This document shows positions 30,106 through 42,700 of a stretch of 64,000 nucleotides of DNA, piece by piece. The DNA comes from Globodera rostochiensis (Eukaryota; Nematoda; Chromadorea; Rhabditida; Heteroderidae). The stretch's first letter is position 1; each line of letters opens with the position of its first letter. Under the pieces are notes generated by a model. That model ran no database searches. It was not told where the DNA came from and saw only the letters and a list, made by a program, of their open reading frames with translations. The stretch covers positions 248,001 to 312,000 of the forward strand of contig JAEVLN010000004.1 of assembly GCA_018350325.1 (NCBI GenBank). Direction: 5' to 3'. Position numbers and translations under genes: made by a program.

Positions 30106-32041
30106 TCATGAAAAACATTCGCCGTCGGTAGCCTCCGTTTGCTTGGCACAAAGTCGAAAGGTCAGCTCAAGCCAAAACTCTTTGCTAATGGACCCGGCCG
30201 TCAACCGTTCGTGATTTGACTTCATAAACTCTTTTAAATTGGCGACATTCAAACAGCGCAGGAAGAAATTCTAAATTCGCGCATAAAATGAAAAGTTGTA
30301 AAATGTTAAAAATTGCCAAATTTATTTTGAAGAGTCTTTTGCGTAAACCTTAAATTTACTAGGGCTGTTCGAGAGTCTTGGTCTCGAGAAATCGAGAAAT
30401 TTTCGGGTTTTTGGGTCTAGGTCTCGATGAAAAATACTCTCGGGGTCATTTCTCGGTCTCGAATCTCGGTAAATTTCAGAACATTCCTAAAATTACCACC
30501 TTCAATTTGTTGAGGCGATAGGGCTCGATGAGAAGGAAACGTTCGATCAACGGAATCTCCACGCAATTGATCAGATGGGCCTCGCAGCGCTCCGTCAGCC
30601 AATCGATTTGGAAGTAGTCGGCCAACTTGAGCAGCACGAGCACATTTGTTGCTGAATCCGTCAAAAATTTATTCGACTCAATTCTATTTGTAACCCAAAA
30701 TCAAATTAACTAAAATCTCGTTTTTGTTGTTTCAACTCACGATTTGGAAGAGTTCGGCCGTGTTGAAGATGGTCGTTGATGGTCTCCAGAAATTGCATGA
30801 ACTGCTCCATCGTGATGTCATGGCCGTCCAAGTTGAGCGTCCGCTGCTGCTTCTCCTTCATCTCCACGCTGAGCATCCGTTTGACCACCGGCGAGACGAC
30901 CATCAGCCAATGGGCGGACACCGTAACCTGTCGGTCGCCGATGTGTACGGTCAAATCGTCGTGCGGAGAGCTGAACGGCGGACACGGACTGAACAAATTG
31001 CAAAAAAGTATTTGTAGAAAATTAACAAAAATTGTATCTCTCACTTCACGACCACTTGTCGCTTTTTGAGGATTCTGATGACAACGGAATTTGGACAGTC
31101 CGGCCTTTGTGGGCATCCGCTCAGCGACCGGTGTTCAGTGTAGAAACCGGTCTGGTGACCGGACCCGTCGCAGCCGGGCGTCGGACATAATTTGCCGGAG
31201 GCGCCCGACGGCGACAAACTTAAGGACAATTTCAGCGCCGACGGATGAGCACCGAAAAGCGGCGAAACGCCAACAATGTCCTGAAAAGGAAGCAGCTTAA
31301 GCCGGCGCCAACTAACGATGCGTCAAGACTTTGACAGTGTTTTCTTTTGACAACAAATCAATGCTTCCGTATTTATAAAATCGAAATTTCACTTTTTCAA
31401 TTTCCCGTATTTATAATCGAAATTTCACTTTTTCAATTTCCCGTATTTATAAAACCAAAATTTCACTTTTTTCAATTTCCCGTATTTATAAAATCGAAAT
31501 TTCACTTTTTCAATTTCCCGTATTTATAAAACCAAAATTTCACTTTTTTCAATTTCCCTTATTTATAAAAACAAAATTTCACTTTTTCAATTTCCCGTAT
31601 TTATAAAATCGAAATTTCACTTTTTCAATTTCCCGTATTTATAAAACCAAAATTTCACTTTTTTCAATTTCCCGTATTTATAAAACCAAATTCACTTTTT
31701 TCAATTTCCCGTATTTATAAAATCGAAATTTCACTTTTTCAATTTTCTGTGCTCCTCCGTGCCATTTCCATGAAACAATTTGTGCCAATTGCCCCAACCC
31801 ATCCGTTGAATGTGAAGCGGCGTCTTTGATTTGCAAAACTCGCGACTCGTTGACCAACTTAAACTCGCTGAAAATGATGGACATTAAGCGTCGGAAAATA
31901 GGGATTTTTGAAATATAATTACAGTGATTCAAACGCAGTCCGATCACCGAATTTTGAATTGATATATTCGCATACAGAAAAGTTGCCACAGGTGGTTGAT
32001 TTTTCATCAACAATAACAAATTCGTCGTAGATATTAGCCAT
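30106..32041 (-). CDS. Chimeric BTB/POZ protein with a MyT1-type zinc finger
   Basis: Exons 32041-31923, 31867-31735, 31280-31045, 30988-30741, 30651-30500 and 30270-30106 are all phase-compatible and total 350 residues. Exons 1, 2, 4, 5 and 6 are ordinary family exons ([82 protein letters not shown]). Exon 3 is different: only its end, [14 protein letters not shown], is the family exon. The 60 residues before it are [17 protein letters not shown], a linker, then [19 protein letters not shown] and RSLSGCP. That is C-x4-C-x4-H-x7-H-x5-C, the MyT1 CCHHC finger. It keeps its own acceptor (GCTTCCTTTTCAG). The product could join a BTB dimerisation domain to a DNA-binding finger, although one finger alone may bind weakly. 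Confidence 0.8.
30360..30489. mobile_element. hAT-like element in intron 5 of the chimeric gene
   Basis: Begins TAGGGCTGTTCGAGAG and ends CAGAACATTCCTA. Flanks AAATTTAC and AAATTACC are a decayed 8-bp duplication. CTCGGTCTCGA words fill it. It is the same family as 22616 and 2523. Confidence 0.75.
31045..31280 (-). other. Captured MyT1 CCHHC zinc-finger exon
   Basis: About 190 bp at 31090-31280 have no counterpart in any other BTB copy. They are GC-rich, in one open frame and bounded by a polypyrimidine-AG acceptor. The donor side is the normal BTB exon-3 donor. The source would be the genome's MyT1 orthologue (ztf-11 in Caenorhabditis), from general family knowledge. Confidence 0.8.
31345..31745. 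repeat. 37-bp tandem array carrying splice donors
   Basis: About ten units of TTTCACTTTTTCAATTTCCC plus GTATTTATAAAATCGAAA (plus strand). On the gene strand each unit contains ATTGAAAAA-GTGAAATTT, which is exactly the exon-2 end and donor of the BTB gene. One partial extra unit exists in copy I (54961-55000). Confidence 0.9.
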
Positions 32042-32069
32042 TATGTCACTAAAAAGTCATAAGTTGCAC

Positions 32070-32235
32070 TGAGGAAAATGACAAAGTGTCCGACAGTGGG
32101 GAAAATGACAAAGTGTCCGACAGTGGGTAAGGAGACAAAATGTCCGACAGTGGGGAAAATGACAAACTGTGCGACAGTGGGGAAAATGACAAAATGTCCG
32201 TCATGGGAAAAAGGACAAAGTGTCCGACAGTGGGG
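32070..32235. repeat. GGACAAAGTGTCC-type array upstream of the chimeric BTB gene
   Basis: Six to seven units of GACAAAGTGTCCGACAGTGG with GGAAAAT spacers begin about 30 bases upstream of the start at 32041. The unit matches the 20640-21465 array. Confidence 0.85.
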
Positions 32236-32239
32236 AACC

Positions 32240-33340
32240 CTCAAATAGGCACAAAAATGGAAAGATAGGCACTAGATAAATTTCCATTTCTAACGTTAAT
32301 TCAATCAACAAATTTAACAATCAATCAAATTCGTTCGCAGTTGCATATCAAATATTAAATATTAACAAGCAATTACAAAATTTTTGAAAATTTAAAAAAG
32401 CGACTTTATTAAAGAGGCATTTCTCCTTAAGATATATTAATAAGTCCACTAAAGTGTTTTTTATTAATGGCTTCCTTTTTTGCCGCGGGGTGTGTGGTAG
32501 TTTTGACTAGAGGCGACCATTTGGGCCTCGCATTCTTTGACCTTGTGGCGCGTCGTCCAAACACCCACCCACCGTCTCTCTCGTACAAATCGCCACTCTT
32601 ACCCCCCCCCCCCCCCACTGCGGGGACACACATTTGCGTCGCATCAGCACAAGACGAAATAGTGTTGTGGACGGTGTGAGAGAGCGGCGAGGCCACTAGG
32701 ACAAGTGAATAATGTGCTTAAGCGCGCAAGAGAAGCAGAGATGGTTGTGCCGCCGCCACCACGACGCCGCCGGGGAAGTAGTTGAGCAGGGTAATGAACG
32801 GGCGTAATGTGTTTAAGAGAATGTCAGCGAAAAACAAAAATTTGGCAGAGATTTGCTGCGTTGGGACAATGAGTCAGAGAAGCACAATGAAGCCAAGCCG
32901 TTGTGTGTTGAAAAGGGGGAAATCAGAGAAAAAAAACTGGTGGGGTAGAGATGGAAATCGGAAAGGTCACGGCTAAACTAGTGAGACTGGGGGGGGGGGG
33001 GCACGCTATCAAAGGTCCAACGTACAATATAATATATTCCATTAACGGAAAATCGTTCCCTAATGGAAGATCGTTCAAAAGGTCTCCGGTCAAAATGCCC
33101 CCTTGCCCACGTGTAAGTAAAAATTTAGCTTTTTGCAATTTTTCAAATTGTAAAATTAATAATTTAGCTTTTCGGGATTTTCAATTGCTAGCTGAGGCTT
33201 ATGGCAACAAATTTATAAATGTTAAATTTCATTTAAATTTTGGGAATATTTTATTCTTTGAAGAAATAGTGCGCATAAAAGGAGAGAATGTTAGACGGCG
33301 GGAGTAATTTGGACATCCCTATCGAAAAATTGTTTTACTT
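32240..33340. other. Intergenic; no gene resolved
   Basis: Contains a C-run at 32602, a G-run at 32989 and a purine-rich stretch (32750-32960). Frames across 32460-32680 are open on both strands but lack splice or homology support. I see no reliable exon. Confidence 0.4.
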
Positions 33341-33344
33341 TTTC

Positions 33345-33583
33345 CATAAGAATTCAGAATTGCACGCTGCGTTGAACCACAAGGGCCGAAAGGCACTAAA
33401 GTGGTCGTGGGGTTCAATGTGTTACAATTTTTGGAACTGTCCAGCCGAAAGGTTGGGCTTAAAAGTATGGTGGGATGGGACCGGGAACTCGGTGTCTTAT
33501 TTGTTAGTGATTTGTCTTCCGACAAGTCGAATGTTGTGTGTCGGGTTCGAATCTTCCCCAAAAAAATGTTTATTAGTTTTTAA
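33345..33583 (+). CDS. Possible terminal exon, unrecognised protein
   Basis: After candidate acceptors (TCCATAAG or AATTCAG) a frame reads VEPQGPKGTKVVVGFNVLQF, LELSSRKVGLKSMVGWDREL and GVLFVSDLSSDKSNVVCRVR, ending FPKKMFISF and a stop. The alternating hydrophobic pattern looks like beta-strands of a genuine globular domain. No family is recognised and no upstream exon was found, so it may be a relic. Confidence 0.4.
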
Positions 33584-33935
33584 AAATTTTTTAATTATAA
33601 TGAGAGCAAAACAAGAATTTTTGAAATAAATTCATCACATCTTCCTTAATTTTTGCTTCAATTTTCCTAAATTCCGAAGCAAAATGCTTAATTTTGCTAA
33701 AATTTTGATTCCTTTAAGTTCACTGCTACTCTCATGAAAAATCCTCAGAGCTCCATAAAAAAATATTAAATAGTTTCTGAAAAAAAATTCAATTTTTAAG
33801 AAATGTTTAATTATCGATAAAATTAGTTCAAATAAAAATTTTTGCCCTAAATTGTCCCAGTACCAAAATTCCCGCCTTAATTACCTCATCTTCTAGTTTA
33901 GCATTTTTCAAAAGCAATTCATCAGAATAGCCGTA

Positions 33936-35597
33936 ATGGATAATATCTATGACAAATTTATTATTGTCGACGAAAAAATGATCACTGATCTTTCAACGAA
34001 AAAGTACTGTACAGCGGGATGTATTGATGTTTGTTCATGCCGCCACATCAATTCGGAATTCCGTGATCGGACTGCGTTTGCAGAACTGTAATAATATTTT
34101 TAAAATCTGTTAGGCTTAATTTGAATGGCACCCAACTCGTCCCCCTACCCTGACCAACGGATTGGGGAAAAAAGTCGGATCCGGATTTCGGGTACGAGAA
34201 ATTTTGCAGATCGGGGAATTCCGGAATTTCCCGGGAAATTTTGGAATTTCTCAAGTGCCAGCAATTTTAAAATTCTATAGCATCAAACAAACAAGATGCA
34301 ATTCAAAAGCTCTAAATGAGACGAATCATTTTTTAAAAAAGCCAAGCGGTTCAATTCGTTTTTAATAAATTTAATGTGAAAAAGCACCCTTTATTAAAGA
34401 CACTTTTTCACGAATTTAGCCTTTGGCTTTCACCATTTTCAGCGAGTTTACGATGTCCAACCGGACGCTAATTTTGCAAATCAAGGACGCTGTTGCTTCA
34501 CATCCAACGCTTGGGTCGGGGCCGGTGGCACAAATTGTTTCATGGAAATGGGCATGGGGATCACAGCAAATTGAAAAAGTGAATAAATTTTTTTGGTACC
34601 CTAAATAGGTATGGTCCGGACTTTTTCAAACCCTCCACCAAAGGGGGTTAGAATTTTAAGAAAGGTGGTATATACTTATATTTTAGCCCATCATACTCGA
34701 CAGAGGCCAAACAACGTGGATCCGCTGCAACGACTCACCATCCATCGTTATCCGAAGTCTCAAAAAGCGGGAAGTGATCGAGAAGTGAGATAAAAATTTT
34801 AAAATTTCTACAAATACTTTTTTTTAATTTTCCAGTCCGTGTCCGCCGCTCAGCTCTCCGGACGACGATTTGACCGTACACATCGGCGACCGACAGGTTA
34901 CGGTGTCCGCCCATTGGCTGATGGTCGTCTCGCCGGTGGTCAAACGGATGCTCAGCGTGGAGATGAAGGAGAAGCAGCAGCGGACGCTCAATTTGGACGG
35001 CCATGACATCACGATGGAGCAGTTCATGCAATTCCTGGAGACCATCAACGACCATCTTCAACACGGTCGAACTCTTCCCAATCGTGAGTTGACACGACAA
35101 AAAATTGGATTTTAATTAATTTAACGGGTTCAGCAACAAATGTGCTCGCCCTGCTCAAGTTGGCCGACCACTTCCAGATGGATTGGCTGAAGGAGCGATG
35201 CGAGGCTCATTTGATCAATTGCGTGGAGATTCCGCTGATCGAACGCTTTCTTCTGATCGACCGCTATCGGCTCAACACTTTGAAGGTAAGGGCATTTTAG
35301 CGAAATGTTCGTTTAGGGGCTTCGCTTGGTTACTCAATTTGGCGTTTGAGAAAATTTGTTAAAATGAATATTTTTGTTATTTTTAGTGCATTAATAATAA
35401 TGGGCTTCTCACAAAGTTTTGCTTGAATTTAGAAATTCTTCCTGCGTTTTTTGAATGTCGACAGTTTGAGAGAGTTTATTAAAGTAAATGGCGACCGGTT
35501 GACGCCCGCGTCCATTGGCCAAGAGTTTTTGTTAGAGCTGACATTTCGACTTTGTGACAAGCAAACGGAGGCGACCGACGGCGGATGTTTCTCTTGA
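33936..35597 (+). CDS. BTB/POZ protein, six exons (family copy F)
   Basis: Exons 33936-34087, 34443-34578, 34687-34784, 34836-35083, 35134-35285 and 35433-35597 join in phase to 316 residues, with no stop or frameshift. Exon 1 starts MDNIYDKFIIVDEKMITDL, with several cysteines. Exon 2 contains LQIKDAVASHPTLGSGPVAQ. Exon 3 contains ILDRGQTTWIRCNDS. Exon 4 is the BTB domain, with [20 protein letters not shown]. Exon 5 reads [20 protein letters not shown]. Exon 6 ends [16 protein letters not shown], the same tail as the chimeric copy, so these two are close relatives. It is followed at once by a hAT-like element. Confidence 0.88.
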
Positions 35598-35662
35598 AAA
35601 TATTCTTTGAAATTTGAAAATTTAAATCGAATGGATTATTCTTTTTTAAATGTTCTTCGAAC

Positions 35663-35804
35663 TAGGGATGGTCCCCGACCCCTCGGGGGCAAGAAAAGTC
35701 GGGGTTTTCATCCCCAACCAAAAAAGTCGGGGATCGGGGTTTTTCCCAGCAAAAACCCCGAAAAATTCAAAAAAGTCGGGGTTCGGGGACGGGGACCAAC
35801 CCTA
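35663..35804. mobile_element. hAT-like element of GTCGGGG/CCCCGAC words
   Basis: Ends TAGGGATGGTCCCCGACC and GGGGACCAACCCTA (inverted). Perfect 8-bp duplication CTTCGAAC at 35655-35662 and 35805-35812. Confidence 0.93.
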
Positions 35805-35869
35805 CTTCGAACCATCCTTTGGTAATTGTTGAGAAAAGGCATAAAATTAATTTCGGCATTTTTACGTTT

Positions 35870-36105
35870 TTAGAATGTCAGCTGCAAATTGTTAAAAATA
35901 ATGGCAATGTTGAATTTCTTGCATGGCTTCGTACGTATAAGCTTTACCAATGATGAACATGACGATCGCGTCGAAGACACTGGATGAGAAGCATTGGCAT
36001 TGTTCTGATTGTCGCCGTCCTTCCCGGTGTCGGTGGCGGCCGACTCGAACTGTTTGAAGACGTCATAATGCTCTGCAATGTCGACTATCAATATCTGAAT
36101 TCCAT
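35870..36105 (-). pseudogene. Possible receptor-exon relic
   Basis: One minus frame reads LIVDIAEHYDVFKQFESAA and TDTGKDGDNQNNANASH. A second frame over the distal part reads VFDAIVMFIIGKAYTYEAMQ to a stop. The frame change and the hydrophobic stretch suggest a decayed membrane-protein exon. No homology can be named. Confidence 0.25.
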
Positions 36106-36157
36106 GTAAAAAAGCAGCATCCGTTTTTTTATATTTTGCAATTCTTGGAGTTTTTAG

Positions 36158-36325
36158 TAGGGTTGGTCCCCATCCCCGAACCCTGACTTTTTTTAGTCGG
36201 GGTTTTCTCCCCGACTTTTGAATTTTTCGGGGTTTTTGCTGGGAAAAACCCCGATCCCCGACTTTTTTGGTCGGGGTCGAAAACCCCGACTTTTCTTGCC
36301 CCCGAGGGGCCGGGGACCATCTCTA
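36158..36325. mobile_element. hAT-like element of GTCGGGG words
   Basis: Ends TAGGGTTGGTCCCC and GGGGACCATCTCTA (inverted). Flanks GTTTTTAG and GTTTTAGT are a near-duplication. Same family as 35663, in opposite internal order. Confidence 0.83.
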
Positions 36326-36774
36326 GTTTTAGTCAATATTTTGGCTGTTTTTGTCAACATTTTGAAATTCTTGAGCGGGTTTTTGTCCAAATCCCTTTGA
36401 TAAATTGGAAAATGCGTTTTATTTACAACTTTCACATTTAAAATGATTTTGTCTTCCAATTATCGTTAAGTGTTGAAATGATCTTAACAAATCTCAAGCA
36501 CCCAAGAACAAAAATAATAGAATTGGAATAATATCCTATCTTTCTAATATTAGCATAGGTATATTTGCAAATCTCAATTAACTCAAAATTAAACGAATCC
36601 TAACAAGGTTCAACTAATCAAACGATGCGTGAATAGTCCAAAATCAAAATAAAAATTATTACGGATTATGGAGAAGGTTTATTTAAATTATGTAATATAA
36701 ATAAAATTGAATGGAAAAAAATAATAACAAAAAGTTAATTAAATTTGTTAAAAACAAAAATGCGAAAAAATAAT

Positions 36775-39700
36775 TCACGTCCACACTTTGCATTGTTCCC
36801 TCTCCAAAGGTCGCATCGGAGAGCCAATTGGACAGTTAAAGTCTCGTCCAAAATCGGGCAAATTCTTGAAAAAATAATAATAAAATTCATTTAAATTATT
36901 TCATTATTTAATTTTATATTTTTCCAAAATTGCCTGATGAACTTGGTTAACGCGACAAGCATCCGGAGAATGCACATCATTCAAAATCATGTTGATTTGG
37001 TTTTCTTTATCAATCGGCGTTTGGGGGCACCTTTTAAAATATAATTTTATTTTTAATTATTTTAATGAAAAAAAAAATTATAAATATACCAAGGTTGCGC
37101 AGCAGCAATCCAAAAAAGTTGGTAGTGTGAGTACTGCTCCAAGCCCTCAATTGGTTCCTCTTCATTCCCATGCCGATATTGCTGAACATATTTTTTGTAC
37201 GCATTGTAGGCCACATGTCGGCCTTGAAAAAAGTACAAATTTAAATTGGTAATTACTGTAGCTGGTGCCCGCCCCCCCCCCAACATTTTTAAAATAAGTA
37301 TTTTGTTTTTCAAATTCAATAAAAAGGTGTTTTCTAGGGCATTTAGGAGGCGTACAATCCGAAATCTGACCCCCCGATTCGACCTATTTTGAACCCTGGA
37401 ATGATTTTGAGGCCAAAAGTAATTTTGAGCAAAATTTTGAATTTTTGAAAAAATGTTCGAATTCGAATTCGGGGTTCGAAATAGGTCGAATCGGAGGTCA
37501 GTTCGGATTCTACCCTCCTAAGTGCCCTAGAAAACACCTTTTTATCAACTTTGAAAAAAAAATTATCCTTTCAAAATTGTGGGGCATCAGCTACAGTATT
37601 ACCAATTTAAATTTAAATTAAATTAAAAAAACAAAATTTTCAATTATTGACCAGCAATGTCAGCAATGTTTTCAGTCAATGTCTGTTCACCATTTGCGCA
37701 CCTAAAAATGCTGAATTCAGATCACAGTAACCGACAAGCCAACAATCGCCAGCGGGGGGACACACATCCAGCCATTTAAGCCTGGCTATTTCAGTACGGC
37801 CCCCTCATATATTTTTACACGGGGCTGATTACTTCAGTACCAGCAATTGAAAGTTTATTATAATTAATTAAATCAAACAAACAAAAATGCCATTCGAAAG
37901 CTAAGCTTTTTGTTAAACAAATGCCAAACAATTAGAGAATTCGTTAAACAATTATTTAAATAAAACTGAATACCCCCGATTTTGGGTGTTTTTTCACATT
38001 CTTTCTAAAAACGAATTGAACCGCTTGGGTTTTTGTTTTAAATGATTTTTCTTAAACGGCCAGACACCAATGTTTTGGATCTATTTTTTTTAAATTTTTG
38101 GAAAAAAATGCCAAAATATGCACAAACCCCCCAAAATGTTTAAAAAACAATTTTAAAATTTCTCACATCACTTGACCCTCCGCAATAGGGCAACATTTGT
38201 TTGAATAAAACTTTTCCACACATTTTGCCATAGTTTCAAATGCCTTCAAGGACATTTTGTCCATCAAATTGCAAGTGTCCTGGTCCTGAGTGCAATTCGA
38301 AATGTTCGCATTTGCTTCAAATTGAATCCCTAAAAAAATTATTATTGTTTTAAACAACAATTTTACAATAAAAAAGATTGACAAAGAAGCTTATTGTTAG
38401 TTAAAATTTAAACAAAATTTTTTAAGCTTTACCTCGATTATCAAAGCCATGCAAAATTTCATGGGCAATGACGAATCCAATGGCACCAAAATTGTATGAT
38501 TGCGGGAAGCTTATTCTTGAACAATTTGAATTTGTATTTTAAAAATTAAAAAACAAAACAAATTAATTTACTTGTAATAAGGCAACTGAAGAATAGCGAG
38601 TGGAATTATCAAATTGTTAGAAGGGAATTCATGACCGGCATTTGGCTACAATGCATTTTAAAATTAAATTAAATTCAAAATTTATATTTTTTGTTTACAA
38701 TTGCCGGTGAAATTTTGAAATCGAAAAGCTCAGGCACTTTAAACGAATATTTTAGTTCAGTTTGATCTTTGCATTTAACAAGTTCATAAAATGCATCAAA
38801 CCAATCCAAATCTTGACGGCTTGGAAAATGTTCTAAACAAAAATTTTGAAAAATTTTAATTTAAATCATTTTATACAACAGACCATATTCTTTATGAAAA
38901 ACATCCAGTTTCGTAGTGTTTTTGAAATCTCCATATATCTGAGTTGGCCATCCAAGATTTCGCTTCATTTTGGACACTGTTTAAATTAAAAATTGTTTTA
39001 AAAAAAACAATTTCCGCGAAAGCGCAAATTCTTAATTTTTACCGGGAATGGGAATTTGCAAAATTTTACCCCGGGAGCCGGGATTCATGCTTTTTTTCTG
39101 CTAAATTTGTGTAAACATTTTATTAAAAAAAAACAACAACAACGCGTTAAGTAGGTAGTTTTTTTTGATGTAATTTATATGTATTTTTAGGGTTGGTCCC
39201 CGACCCCTCGGGGGCTGGGGGTCCGGGGAAAAAATCGGGGATCGGGGTTTCTCCCCAGCAAAACCCCCGAAAAATTCAAAAAAGTCGGGATTCGGGGACG
39301 AAAAGCCCGATCAAAAAAGTTGAGTTTCTCCCCAGCAAAAAACCCCGAAAAATTCAAAAAAGTCGGGATTCGGGGACGAAAAGCCCGATCAAAAAAGTTG
39401 AGTTTCTCCCCAGCAAAAACCCCCCGAAAAATTCAAAAAAGTCGAGATTCGGGGACGAAAAGCCCGATCAAAAAAGTTGAGTTTCTCCCCAGCAAAAAAC
39501 CCCCGAAAAATTCAAAAAAGTCGGGATTCGGGGACGGGAACCAACCCAAATAATTTTTAATTATACTTATGCAAAACGTACGCTTTGCCTGTGCTTTCCA
39601 TTTTAATTCTGCAGTTGACCAGTTTGATGTGTTCAACATCTCTTCAAAAGCTTCAAAAAGAAACTCAGTCTGTTGCTGGACATCTTCAATGATGGCATCA

Positions 39701-42700
39701 CGATTTTCGATTGTCTTGACGTACGAATAACCTGTGAAACCATATGGAAATAAATTTAGAATTATCCCTGAATTTTTTTTTAAACTCCTGCCCCAAGTGC
39801 CCAAATTGCATTTAAAAAAGAGCACGGACCGATCGAGATTCTCGATCGAAATCTCAGAAATTCTCGATGAGATTTTTTTGCGATTCTTGATTGAACAATT
39901 TTTGCCGAAATTTTTCGAGATTCGAGATTTTCAAGATTTTTCAGTAATCTCGAACAAATTACGATCGTTTAATTTTTCAACGATATTCGAGATTTATCGA
40001 GATTCTCGATCGGAATTTCGATCGGTTCTCAAGTCCGGGCTCTAATTTAAAACACATTTCTAGACGTAATTTGGGTCTATAAAAATGAGCTTCGCTTTAT
40101 CGGATTTTGCGTTTAAAACGGTTGTTGAACCATTTCAATTTTTGCAAAACCATATAGATAACCACCGGTTCAAAAAGCGTTTTAAAGATAAAATCCACAA
40201 TTTTAAAGCCCGTCCCCGACCGATTTGGGCAACCTCGACCTGTCCCCGACCGATTTGGGCAACCCCGACCTGTCCCCGACCGATTTGGGCAACCCCGACC
40301 TGTCCCCGACCGATTTGGGCAACCTCGACCTGTCCCCGACCGATTTGGGCAACCCCGACCTGTCCCCGACCGATTTGGGCAACCCCGACCTGTCCCCGAC
40401 CGATTTGGGCAACCCCGACCTGTCGCCGACCGATTTGGGCAACCCCGACCTGTCCCCGACCGATTTGGGCAACCCCGACCTGTCCCCGACCGATTTGGGC
40501 AACCCCGACCTGTCCCCGAGCGATTTGGGCAACCCCGACCTGTCCCCGACCGATTTGGGCAACCCCGACCTGTCCCCGACCGATTTGGGCAACCCCGACC
40601 TGTCCCCGACCGATTTGGGCAACCCCGACCTGTCCCCGACCGATTTGGGCAACCCCGACCTGTCCCCGACCGATTTGGGCAACCCCGACCTGTCCCCGAC
40701 CGATTTGGGCAACCCCGACCTGTCCCCGACCGATTTGGGCAACCCCGACCTGTCCCCGACCGATTTGGGCAACCCCGACCTGTCCCCGACCGATTTGGGC
40801 AACCACGACCCCGACAGTCTCACCCCCCAAAAACCCCGACCCCGCAATTCTCAACCCCGACGTTTCAACCCTAATTCAAATTCACCGATAATAGGTATTT
40901 TGACACTGATTTTTTTTGATTCTCAAAATTCTCGTCACCTATTGCGAATGGCATCAATTCAACCATTCGGGCACGACAATTGTCCACCTTCGATGTCACA
41001 GATAAGAAATGTTTGTTCATCAGAAATTAAATAAATAAAATTTGTTAAAACCAGACATAATAATAAATAAGAAATTAAATAAATAAAATTTGTTAAAACC
41101 AGACATAATAATAAATAAGAAATTAAAAAAATTAAATTTGTTAAAACCAGACATAATAATAAATAAGAAATTAAATAAAATTAAATTTGTTAAAACCAGA
41201 CATAATAATAAATAATAAACATTCCCCCCCCCCCCCACCTTACATGCAAAATTTGGATGCCAATAAAATTGAACACCGTTTGTGTTGTTGTCCATTGTTG
41301 TTGTTGTACTCCTTCAAAAAAGGTGTTCAAAAAGCCAACATAATTCAAATCGGGCACAATCAACGAAAAGCTGTTGGACTTTCGTTCCGATTCCTCCAAA
41401 AGCTCCAAAATGCCAATGCCATCAAACAAAGCTGTCCAGTTGATGGCGGGGAACGCATTTGACAAGGAATTCAAAGTGAACTTAACGTTTTTTAAAATAA
41501 AACAAAAAATGAGCAATTTAAATTAGAATCAGCCACCGTTTTGTGAAAGTTTAGCTCCACATCTGGCAGCATTTGTTGTGCCAGACGGCCTTTAAATTCA
41601 AATAAATCATCAATGGACTGCTTCAAATGCTGTTCGTCCAAAGCTTCACCCGAAAGTTTGTGCAACGTTTTAAAAGCCTTCAAAGAATAAATAACAACAA
41701 TATTTAGGATAATAAGCAATGTTAAATCAATATAAATTATTATTTTATGATGAATTAATTGCATTTTAATCGTTGCTATTACCTTTAGCACTTTTTCTTT
41801 GAACTCCTCCAACATGTGCCGAAGTTCATGCTTTAGCAGCAAATGTCGCGACACATGTAATTTTGGTGGAGCAACACCAAACACATTACGAACATGTGGT
41901 TTATGGACAGTGAATGGGAGAGGAAGAAGAAATGAATAAATCTAAGCAAATTTTAAAAAAAACAATTTGTTAAGTTTTTGTTAAATAGAACAAAAAAGCT
42001 TCACTTTTGAATAAAATTTTGTTTTATTTTGGCTACATTTTGCAAAAAGTTTGAGGATCACCATACTGAGAAAAGTTTGTCGGCTCAGCCGGGAAGGATT
42101 TCGTCAATTTTTCAATTAAAACTAATCAAATTTATAGATTAGAGATTGGACTTAATCACCGATCAAGCATTTTTGATCGGCAATCTCGTAAAATATTGAT
42201 CGAGATTTAGCTCAAGAATTTTTCGATCGGTCCAATCTCTATTTATAGCTTTACTATTTGTGTTGGTTGTATAAATTTCACATACATTTTCTGATAAAAG
42301 TTTGCCGATCATCCTCCAAAAAGCTTCTGACGATTTTACGGTTGAATGCCAACTTTGTCCAAACAAGGCGGGCATGCCGCCAAATTGATTATAAAATTTG
42401 TAATTTATTTTGGACCACATTTTTTTTTCGTTGGTATTGTCTTGGGTACAAATTTGCCAAGCCTACAAAATTTGAGGGGTGTTTAACTCAAAATTAATTA
42501 AAAAATAGCGCGATTTAATAATAATTATATAATTTTAAATTTGATACGGTAATTTGCGCAATTTAATAATAATTATATATTTTTTAAATTTAACACGTAA
42601 TTTGCGCGATTTAATAATAATTATATAATTTTAAATTTGATATGGTAATTGTGCAATTTAATAATAATTATATAATTTTAAATTTGATACGGTAATTTGT

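Noticed and set aside
40085..41034. Frames of 214-269 aa on both strands
   Set aside because: They arise from the 30-bp satellite, which has no stop in most frames. The region is an intron of the M13 gene.
42037..42121. Extra M13 exon (LTKSFPAEPTNFSQYGD)
   Set aside because: It has a possible acceptor and donor, but including it breaks the phase with the next exon. Joining 42286 directly to 41941 keeps phase 0.
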